Shown piece by piece: positions 13,427 to 25,000 of a DNA stretch of 64,000 nucleotides. Under the pieces are notes generated by a model that worked only from the letters and a program-made list of their open reading frames with translations, had not been told where the DNA came from and searched no databases. The stretch's first letter is position 1; each line of letters starts with the position of its first letter. This DNA is from Glandiceps talaboti (Eukaryota; Hemichordata; Enteropneusta; Spengelidae). The position numbers were made by a program, and so were the translations under genes. The stretch is taken from contig NC_135561.1 of assembly GCF_964340395.1 (NCBI RefSeq), positions 5,248,518 to 5,312,517 of the forward strand, written 5' to 3'.

Positions 13427-14332
13427 CACTAAAGTCAATCAACGTCATTACTGGCATTCTCCCTACAAGTTCTGATCGATATATTAACCGCAAAATGTCA
13501 TACTTTGACAATGTTGTTAATATGGCAATGTTGTTGATTTGCACTTTGTCCTATAAACAATGGATGACGACTGATGAGAAACGAATGAGACCACTATCAA
13601 ATGATCGCGTAACTTAATGAAAAACAGAATACAGTATATCATTTTGGCTTGTGGCCTAAAGACGAATAGACAAACAATTGTGATACTATCAAATGATAAT
13701 AAAATGACGTCAGTTCGTCTGACAGGGTGACACTATCTATATGTTTCTCATTACTTTTTCATGCCAACTATGGGTAGGTCGGTTGGTCGATTTACAAAAA
13801 CAACCATTACAAAAACTTTTTAAAAAATCATCTTCACGTTTCTCTGCCTTTCTTTTCCTCCTCTCTGTCTTCTTTTTATTGGATTCCTGGTAACAAGCTC
13901 TTTCCCAGCTTCTCTACACCATTGGCATGTTCTCAGCCCCCCCCCCCCTCAAGAATGACTTCGTCATGAAAGAAATGCTCTCTTCGTGAACAAGTGTCGT
14001 CGCTGCCATGACTGTAGATTATGTCGACAGTTCAGACACTTCTTATTATTGCCAGAGAGGGCAATGTTCAACAAAATATCAAGGGCGGGCGAAAATAAAA
14101 TCATCTTTTTTAATTCTGATGTCAGAGCTGTAAATTTAGGTCGGTCTGGTAATGAGAAACAGAAAATGAATATGGCCTCTCTTGCCTCGTAAACAGACAC
14201 AATCATGTAGAGAATCAAAAACTCTGTAGCTTTCCTATCTTAGGCAGGACACATTCTCAGAGAAATATTCACTATGATATAGCTCGTAGCTCCAGCTTTT
14301 GTATCTCAGTCCAAAGAGTCGCATTAGACAAT

Positions 14333-14549
14333 ATTGACAAATGAGTTCAGCGCTCTCAATGTTCGGCGGGAGCACAATAGCAATCAAGGTGACTGATATC
14401 ATGTACACAGTACAGGTAGATAATTTTATCTGTTTGTATACACATTGAGTTCTCTTTGAACTACGTTCCAACACTCTTTTTCGGAGAATTCGCCGTCCTG
14501 CTTTTCCCCTTCAGTAGCAACCAGTGCAAGATTGATTGCTGTTTGTAAA
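14333..14549. repeat. Copy 2 of a ~0.22-kb direct duplication
   Basis: Partner of 13201–13426. Similarity starts at ATTGACAA and ends at CTGTTTGTAAA in both copies, with unrelated flanks. The copy ends just before a possible polyadenylation signal (14559) of the leftward pseudouridine gene. Confidence 0.9.
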
Positions 14550-14633
14550 TAATAATCTTTTATTTTATACTGGATAATGCATCCAACCAGAAAATCAGAC
14601 TATCACACATAGTACTGGACACTTGTACCACAT

Positions 14634-14639
14634 TTTATT
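14634..14639 (-). terminator. Candidate polyadenylation signal for the pseudouridine gene
   Basis: AATAAA on the minus strand, about 440 bases past the TAA stop at 15076. A second AATAAA lies at 14559–14564. Either could end the transcript; sequence alone does not decide. Confidence 0.4.
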
Positions 14640-15075
14640 TGTTGCATAGCATAATTACTACTTTACATGATTGTGACTACAAAGAATAGCTGCTAATAAG
14701 TATGAACAGAATGGCCTGAGGTTGTGACCTTTTGGGTCATGACGTCATTCCAGATAAGGATGGCTATTAGTTGTCGAATTATTAATGCAAGGTTGACTAA
14801 TAAAACTAACTTTTGTTGATCAATATGAATTTCTAAATGCAAGATGAACCTTCATTGAAGAATTTGAAACACAATTTTCTTTAAACATTTTCAAATATTT
14901 TTGTAAAAATATAGAAAACTAAGTATTTTATCCATAATTTGCTTCCAGGTAGTATTTCCTGAACTGATGAAAGCCCTATATTTTACAAATAGAAATTTCG
15001 ACAATGTTTGTAAAAAAAATATTTAAAACTAATTATTTTTTCCCCTGATTTGCTTATGGATAGATTGTCTACAAG

Positions 15076-18000
15076 TTACAAATTAGAACTTTGATACACA
15101 ACAGGATTTTGTAACTTCTGTCCCCACTTTGTAATCTTTTCAAGAGTGAACTCTTCTGGTACAATGCTTGCTGGTACTGCATGATGTGAATGGAGAGATA
15201 ATGATGCAGCTTTCAGTCCCCCTTGGATACAGTTGCTAGGTGTGTATCCTCTTAAAATACCATGAATGATGCACGATGCTAAACTGTAGAGGACAAACAC
15301 GCAAATTAGATACTTATAATGAGATTCATAAAATATGTAAAACAGACAAACCTCGACATACTGCTTAAAATCAAGAGTTGCAAGTCGACATACGTCAAAA
15401 AGGAGGGATCAAAACCACAGTATACGTGAATATACCTTTACCATGTGAGTGAGTACCCCGCAGGGGTATAGTGCTTACCAAGAACATCGGCAAACACATG
15501 AATACTGACTAACTGACTCCCTAACTTACCAAGAACATGGGCAAATACATGAATACAGACTAACTGACTCCTTAACTTACCAAGAACATCGGCAAATACA
15601 TGAATACAGACTAACTGACTCCCTAACTTACCAAGAACATCGGCAAATACATGAATACAGACTGACTCCCTAACTTACCAAGAACGTCTGCAAATACATG
15701 AATACAGACTAACTGACTCCTTAACTTACCAATCTCCTGCACCTGACACACTAGTAATGCCATTAGTACTGAGAGCTGGATAGTGGACTGCAGACACCAG
15801 ACCAGTGTTCTGTGTAGATAAAAAATGTTAAGATGAGTTCACGTTCAAATCCTGCATGTTGAGTAACCCACTCAATCATCAAGAACATGTCTTATGCCAA
15901 AACTTATGACTGCAGTACGGTACTTCAGAATGCTCAGCTGAAAGTACTAGAGTTGAACACAGACAACCACGTTATTGTTATTGTTTGGTGTGTGTTCTCT
16001 TTCTTTCAATTTCAAACCTCGAGTGTCACATTGTCAAACGGATTCTAATTGACTACATATTTGACTAGTATGAAATTTGCACATGAACTCCTGTGGTATT
16101 GTGTCAGATGTAGGAACAAGGCACTCATGGAACAAAAACAAACAAATGACAAAAAGTGGCAACAGAGGTAAATAAAGAAATCACACCAAGTTCACTACAT
16201 CAGATTGCTTACATCTTTCATCTCTATGCATTCTTCATTTGTTTTTAAACCACTCATTTACCAGCTGAGCTAAAGTATTGCACTATTGGCTTACTAGCTA
16301 GATAAATACCTTAGTGCTTGGCAGTTTCCCAATATGGAATGGTTCATTGGCATGTGTGTTCCTACATACTAAGACACCATCTCTTCCTAACGTCAATGCC
16401 AAACAGTCAATGTGTTCAAGTAGTTTTCTACACAATGGTAGCAGTTCTTCAATACTGTTTCCTAAAACAAAAAGAGTAAAATAAGAAAAGTCGATATGAT
16501 GGTTACAGAAGAACCTATTTAAAGATATGTATTTCACTGTGAACACGTACTCATGTATTTTGGTTTACAAATATCGTAACTGAAACCATTTATAGTTGAC
16601 TGAAAATTGTTACAATTGTTACAATACCAATAATACCAATAATAAGTAGTACAGTAAAAGGTTGAAATTGCAAACATGTTGGGCTGCTGATTTTAGGGTG
16701 CGAACCAAGAAAATCGATTTGATTGGATATCTTGTACCATAATCTGTGTACAGCTACACAAACATGTTTACTGACATGTGATTCAATACTATTCATAATG
16801 TACACTATTACAAGTACCAAGTTATTACATCTAACAAAACCATTTGAAAAAATAAAAATTTCCAGTGGAGCTGGTGCCACTTTCAAGCTCTGAATAATCG
16901 ATACACACTCTTACCTATAACATTGATATCAGGTGATTCTTCTAACATAGAATACATACTCTTTAGTTCACTAATGTTGGGTGACACATAGCTGATAGTT
17001 TTCCAAATATCTGACTGGAATGGCTTCTTACTTTTGTTGACACAAGTAGGTTCAAACCAGACTACAATACAAAGAAAGAAGTAGGGACGAAATTGAAGCA
17101 AATTGGAATTAAAGGGTCATTTTTAATAGCATTAAAATGTTTTCTGGTAGAGCTATAGAAAATTGTTGGTCTAGAACGAATGAATCATCCTAGGTAATCC
17201 TTATGGCTCTACTGATATAATTATGGTAATTCAAAACCATGAGATGGAAATGTCACATTTGTAACGTTTGATAAATTACACCTGTGTCTGTCTCATTTAT
17301 AGTGTGTCGAAGTCCTTTTGTTTTTTGTGAATTACCCTACTACCGGTATGTTCCTTTTGTTGTATTTTATAAATAATCATTTCGATTTCTGTGTACATAT
17401 ACATTGTGTGTATGTGGCATAAATTGATGCAATGTAATGATGACAGACCACATCTAGATATGATTATAGATCTTTATATACAGTGTATGACATGACACAT
17501 GTGAATGTTGATTTCTATACAGTGTATGACACAGGTGAAAGTTGAATCAATAACTTAATACATGTATATTACATTCCATCTAAAGATAATAATAATAATA
17601 ACAATAATAATAATAATCTTAATTCATCCAAATATATTCAAAAATTTGTAGAATGGTCACCACAGAGCAGCACCCTAGTGTTGAAAAGCCAGGAAACCAG
17701 AGTACCTGGAGAAAATCTGCATTGCTTGGCAGCATCAAACTGAACATCATCCTTCTTACATACAGAACTGGTTAAATTTTAATCAAACCTATCCGGCACT
17801 GGGTAGGTTCAAACACAGACTACAGTGGTAAGAGGTGTACCAGCTATAACTGCTTGGCCACTGACAACCTCAATGTGAGCATACCTGGTATCCCATAGTG
17901 ATGACATAGTTCGCATACATACTGGATAGTCTCGGCTGGAATATTGGCATCCATACAAACCAATGGAGCACTTGATATTTCTTTTTCAAACTGTCTTATC

Positions 18001-21000
18001 TGAAGTAAGATGTAATCATAAAAAAATTACAATTAATTTATCAAACATGGCTAAAATTGATGACTCCTAAGTGCATATTCCCTTCAGTGTAAAACATCTC
18101 TTATGAATATTCATTGTTCAACCTTTCTGCTCACTCCCATGATGCAATGTTGTACAGCAAATATACACTATAACAGAACAAAATCAACTTGATGTTTCTC
18201 TGAAATCACAAGTAACTGTAAGTGATGTAAAAACATGAAATTACTCCAGAATCCATAGTTTATGAAAATGACTTCATTTCCTGGAGTGGAGTGCCACTTA
18301 ATTAAATGTGTTTTCTATTGACATCTTTAGGTAGTTCCTTTGTAATCATACTAAAGTTTGTTGTAGCATTTGCTTAAGCTTTCAAACAAAAGTGAAAGAC
18401 AGGGTGAAATGTTGGAAACATCTACATGGTTTGCTTTTATTATGGTATTCATTCCTAGTTGGCATATGCTGTGGGAAATATTTTGTTAAAATCTACATTC
18501 TCATTATTCATTAGTGATATTGGCACTGTACTGCTAAAAGGTATGTGAGAGGTTTGTGTAGATTGTTCGCTACATGTGGTCTTACCACCACAGACAAACA
18601 AACACACTAAATAACCAAACCAGCAAACAAACAAATAAGGAAAAATAGCTGTAGAATCACTTAATAATTTTAATATGAACAACACACACTTCATCATGGT
18701 TTTTTGCTAAAGTTGATGAACTCTGGTAACAGAAAGGGGGAACGTAGTAAAACTGGTATAGTTTCAAATGCACTATACCTTTATTTTGGTGGGGCACCCC
18801 GGTACAATGACATGGTAACTCACATAGATTTTACTTGCTTATCGCCCTTGGAAAAAACACTGCTTCATAGTATTGTGTAAGTGTAGAAACAAGCCATAGA
18901 TAAGAATTCAACTTACAAAGTCTGGCGTCATCTGTAAAGGAATGTCAGTATCACCAATACCCAACAAACACTCTCCTGATGATTCCAGCACCACGCAATA
19001 CGTAGCTGTCTGTTGCCCTGGTAACCTCTGAATACAACTTGTATCCTAAGGAAAAATAAACAAACATAACACAAAATAATGAAGGCTTCAGTTTTGCTTT
19101 CTCTAAATATCAATTGTGTGTCTAGTGTTTCAAGTTGATACAGTAACCTACACAGATGAGGTTGTATCAATATGCTATTATCATAAACATGTATAATGGA
19201 AGGCAATTTAAAAATTAGGCCAAAAAAAAAAATATCTGGTTCTGGTCAGGGTAAACTTTCTAAAGTGGTGCGACGACGTGAATTTTTTTTTCCTAATTTT
19301 TTTTTTTTTTTTTTTTTTTTTTTCAAATTAGTAAATACACATTTTTTTGACACTTTACATACTCTGTTCTATCATATTTATCTCTTGAAAAACTTCCTTT
19401 TTCTTCAAAGCAGTTTAGAATTTGTATTTAAGCAGTCTTGGCATGTAGGGTAGATTTCAGCTGCTTGTTCTCCTGATATCAGAAATAAATAAGGAACGGG
19501 AAAGCAAAAATTATTGGAAAAAAAAAAGGATCGACGCAGGGGTATCCAGGGCACGCGCATGCTGACCAGAACCAGATATATATATTTTTTTGGCTTTCTC
19601 AGTAAAATCACACATTTGCCAGAATGTTTTTCCAACAATATATCCTGAGATATACCATCTCATTTGATGACAACTGTAAAATTATTGAGAGATTCATAGA
19701 AATATGGCCTTACCATGTGTTTACAGTAATTAATTAAGTTGTCTGCATGATCATCAACACCAACAGCTGATATGAATAACGGTGATTCACCTAGACGACT
19801 CATACAATCTGAAGAAAAGAAGTGATTTGTCAATTAAAACTGACATGGTAGTAAGTTCTGTATGAGTCAGCATTGCTGTTAAGGGCAGTAAATTGGTAAA
19901 TCTAACTGAGTTAACATTTAACTATACCGGTATAATGTTAAATGGGAACACCACACCCGGAAATAAAGGCAATTTCATGAACTTTGGGTTGTGGAGAGTC
20001 ATTTCCTGATTTTACATCACCTACAATTACTTACAATTTCAGAGAAACATCAAGTTGATTATTGAGCCTTTCTAGGGTATCTTTGCTGTAGACCAATGCA
20101 TCATGGGAATAGGCACTTATGAGTCATGAATATTCATTGCTCTACTATGAATATATTATTTCTGCTGGCTCCCATGATGCATTGGCCCATAACAAAGATA
20201 CCCTATAAAGGCACAAGATCAAATTGACGTTTCTCTGAAATTGCAAGTCTTCTACAACATTACAATTGTCTTCTGGCATTGTTAGAACAGTCAGTGCATA
20301 GTAGAGAGTTCTTGAACATTTTTTGATATGTATGATAAATTACATCATCGGATTGTTTATGAGTTATATCTTAATACCAGGTGTGAATTCAGTCAATTGC
20401 AAGTGATGGCTGAGTATGCTTCAGTATTGTACTGTCGATACCTTTTAAATATGCAGCAAAATCTATGCCCAAATTCATATCAACTCAGCATGTGACCCTT
20501 TAAGTAAAAACACACAAAATAGGTAAAACTGACCTGCTAGATTCCTGGCCACTCCACCATATGTCTGTTTTAAAATACCAGGATTGGTCATTCCATGATA
20601 CTAATTTGATAATGATATAAAAGAAAGTGTATATGGTATCAAATATTATAATTAGCCTCTATATTGCAATCAAAACAATCACTCAAATTCTGTGTTGTTC
20701 TCTCAATAGCAATTACATTTGTATGTCAACGAGTGAGCAATGACATGAAGCATATTAAATTATTTAGCAAATAGCATATCAATAAACGAGAGTATAACTT
20801 GACATTGAATGCATCAAATAATTCTCCGGACTGTGCCAATAATTGTTTTTTTTTCTAGAGTACAAGATTCAACAGAGGATTTTCAGTAAAACTATTGAAC
20901 AATGGAATATGGTATATCGATTTTGAACAGATCGAGAACATACTATAGTTACCATGGCAATCACATTTGAATAATGGAGAATCCTATAGTTACCATGCCA

Positions 21001-21922
21001 ATCAAATTAAATGATGGAATATACTATAGTTGCCATGGCAATCAAATTTGAATGATGGAGAATCCTACAGTTACCATGCCAATCAAATGAAATGATGCAG
21101 TATCCTACAGTTACCATGCAAATCAAAATCCTACATCCAAACTCACCACTACATTCTTATTTGATAATGCAGCCATGAAATCTACAATACTTGCTCCTAT
21201 GATAACGGGCCTTGATTGCTGTGTACTTGAAGTCTTTGATGTGTTTCTTTTAGGTCTGCTAGATGTGTGTGGCTGAAGTGTACAGTTGTCAGTGTGTTCT
21301 GTTTGTATCCTTGCAAGTTCACAGGCAATTTGACTTCCGACCTTGGCATTGTTCTTGATAAGAATAAGGTCTATGGTATTCAGCGTAAGTCAAGGAATAT
21401 TGTACTGGTAGATAAGAATACTGTAATGTACATTGACAAGCAACTACCTGGCCTATCAGTACATGGTGGATCATGTACGTTCCTATCCATGGGCATCAGA
21501 TATGTATCTATGTTATTGTCATATAGTATCTCAAAACAAGGATAGCTTAGACACCAAGCTAATGCACTCCCCTTATTCCATGAAAACATATTATGTTATG
21601 CTGGCTTTAAAGCAAGCAAATGTATGATGCAAGTGCAAAGTTCAAAGCCAACAATAACTCACCACAATGTTCTTGTTCAATATGGCTGTCATGAAACCAA
21701 CGATACTACTGCCAATAATAACTGGCCTTGATTCTAACATATTCAATGGTTTAGATTTTGTCCGATTTGTAGTACTTGACAGTGACTTTCCATCAGTATT
21801 TTCCTTTCTTATGGTTGCAAGTTCACAGGCAATTTGGCTTCCAATTTTAGCATTGTTTCTGACTAAAGAAATGCCTTTCATTTTACAATCAGTTAAGAAA
21901 ACTCGTAATCAATCAATCAATC

Positions 21923-22007
<85 letters not shown>

Positions 22008-25000
22008 GTCATACAAATTTGTAAAGTACAACTGTCGACATCAGACTGTGGATGAATGGAACCTGTTACAAACAGGAAAAGTAAACAAATGAATTGGATT
22101 AATAACACTTGGCACAGCATGTTGGAAGTACTGAAACTTGTATTTAATTTGATAAGAACAGTTTGATGGCCACTTTACATAATAGTTCATGTTGACAAAC
22201 ACATTTCCAGTTCCCCTGGCATTTCATGCACACATAAAGAAGCCATAAAACTGTTCTTATCAAACCATGGTGTGTAATACAAGTCTCTGTACTTCCAACA
22301 TGCTGTGACAAGTGTTATTAATCCAATTCAGTTGTTTACTTCTCCTGTTTTTAATCCAATTCAGTTGTTTACTTCTCCTGTTATTAATCCAATTCAATTG
22401 TTTACTTTCCCTGTTTGTATCAGATTCCATTTGTCCATGGTCTGATGTCATCCACAGTCTGAAATGTCAACAGTTGTACTAAATTCTGGAGCACTGTTCT
22501 GTTCAGTGGTGTTGAATGGTTAGCTTACACCATTTGCTTTGCTACACAAAAGGTTCTTCAGTTTTGCTTGAAATAAGTCAGACTACAGGCCTGACAAATA
22601 ACAAACGAAAATGAGTTCTGAAGTTTTGGGGCAGTTTTCTTTGGTAAGTAAAGAATTTTTAGCTTGTTTATCTCTGAAGACTCTAATTGTTTAACACCAG
22701 TGACGGCAGTGTTTGTCTACTTTTATCTAAGCAATGTCATTAATGTGATTTCAACATTTTCACTGGTGAAAACTGAGCAATACAGTAATTTTATTTGGGG
22801 GTAATGGCAATGTGGCATACGTACATACAAACATGTTTCCAAACCTTTCCATAGGGAAAGAAAAAGAGAAACAAGCGACCTAGTGGTCAAAATAACTCCA
22901 CTATTTTTTTCTTTTCTTTTTTTTTTTGCTACACAAATTGCACTGTACATGAGATGGAAGGGGAATCTCTAATATTGTATTAATGAGCATTGTCTAGAAA
23001 CACTTCAACTCTAGATCTGCTACAGTTAAGAATAACTATAGTGGAACAACAACAATATATTTTGTCTATTGTCAGGACTACATTAGCCTGGAATCCATGC
23101 GAATGAGGGTTTTGAATTCATTATTTCAGGATTGGGAAATCAAAATTCAATATCCCCATTCACCTGGATTCTAGGCTATGACTACAGAACACTGGCTTTG
23201 GAACCCATCACTTTAAAATACTCTAGGCTAAAATATACAACTTTATCAAAGGATACTTGCAGCAAGAGACTTTCCCTGAGTTAGTTCCATAACTCTTTGG
23301 AGAACATACGGGGTTACTTCCTTTCCTTGTATGTTATCTCTCCTATACAGAAAACAACAATGAAATAATACATACTATTAAAAGCACAGCAGTATGGGGC
23401 CTGATGACCCATGTGTTCAAATCACACTACAAAACCTAAGACAGCCTAACTGTGGCTATGTAGATCTTAGGTGACCTCTTCCATAAAACTCTTCAAACAC
23501 AATTTTGATACATATATTCACACACAACAATAATGTTAATCAGTGTTTCTATCGGTGCTAAAAAAATGTTAAGCCCAAAACAGGCAGCAATCCCCACCAG
23601 ACTATACATGTATGTAACATATACATAATGATCAAAGTTGATTGTTTTATAAGTTTAGGTTGTTGTTTTACCTGATAGATAACAACACTTTACCTGCTGA
23701 ACACAGCATAATTTTTATTGAGGGGAGTCTAAAAATCTGAATAAATGTAAACAAACTAACTCTTCAATCACAGTCCCGCTGTGTCCAGTAGTAAATGTGC
23801 TCTTATCGAGTGATGAGTAGCAAAAGCCACAACTTGGCAAATGGTGACTTTGATCATTAAATGCATATCTTATGTACAGTCTTTTGGCAAACACTCCGTA
23901 CTTTAGCTGTAGTTCCTTACTTTGCTTCTATCAATGCTTGCTGTATACTGTCTTCTATAGCTTCACCTGCTGGAGCCTCTTCTTCAGGTATTGGTACAGC
24001 TATCAGAACTCCACTTTGTAAATTGAGTGACAGACTTTTGGCTAAAACATAAACAAACATATTCATATACAGATACTGATTCTTCATTAGTTGTGAAAAG
24101 ACAAAAGATTGCATAGTTTGACCACTAGGGGTGAGTTTACACTAGTGTAAACCATGACAATTCACTGAGTACATGTATTATTGCAGCCTTTGAAAATATC
24201 AATTTCCAGAGTGTCACAGGAAAAGTTGATTACATTTGAATCTTCAACCAGTCAAAATATTCTGCCAAAATTTATTTCAGATATGAATTTTCTAATTTTC
24301 TAAGGAAACATCACCACAGTGGCTTTGAATTGGCAGAAAATATCATATGGTGTACAACCCTTTGTAAAGTTTAAACTGATTGGCTAAACAACACTTTATA
24401 AAGTTCACTCTGATTGGATGGGAAACTCTTTCTTAAACACACTCTGGTTCGATGGGAAATTCTTTCTAAGATAAATTCTGATCGGTTGGGAAACTTTGTA
24501 ATATTCAATCTAATTGGTTGGGAAACACTTTCTAAAAACACATTCCTATTGGTACATGGTTGGGAATCTTTGAAACATTCATTCTGATTGGTTGGTTTGG
24601 AAATACTTCACTCTTATTGCTATCCTGAAATAACAGCATTTGTTATCTTTAGTCTGATTGGTTCAGGCAGAGTTTATGATTGATGAAATTACCTATCATC
24701 TGTGCAGCTTCTTGTGGTGACTGTACATTGTAAGGTGCTTTATGTGCACTCTTAGAAGTAAAGAACGCTGGAAAGTCTTTGGTCTCCCCATATGTTGCTA
24801 TGGTTACACCCTCTGTTTCCTAAAGTAAAACAGAGATATATAGTATGAAAATCTATTTATCCAACACGATACTCAAACAGCATATTTTGTTCCTGAACAG
24901 AAATTTTCACGGTTTACAAAAGACATATTCCTGACAAATTTTCACAGTTTACAAAAGACATTCCTGTAATGAACTTTGATGACATGAAAATAAGTAAAAT

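Larger units (their letters stand above)
3204..15075. other. Long gene-free region with repeats
   Basis: I found no exon chain with convincing splice sites or recognisable protein here on either strand. The few reading frames above 60 codons are low-complexity or isolated. What can be seen is a trinucleotide microsatellite at 4.76 kb, an AGTAC pentamer run at 6.40 kb, a hairpin MITE at 7.2 kb, a palindromic patch at 8.7 kb, a TG/TTTG run at 9.5 kb, G-rich tracts at 10.87 and 12.04 kb, and a 0.2-kb direct duplication at 13.2 and 14.3 kb. The right end holds the probable 3' UTR of the pseudouridine gene. Confidence 0.6.

Noticed and set aside
15850-15880. tRNA-like B-box (GTTCAAATCC)
   Set aside because: No A-box at the right distance and no cloverleaf could be drawn.
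21667-22092. 141-codon plus-strand frame
   Set aside because: It is the antisense of exon 9a followed by the AATC microsatellite.
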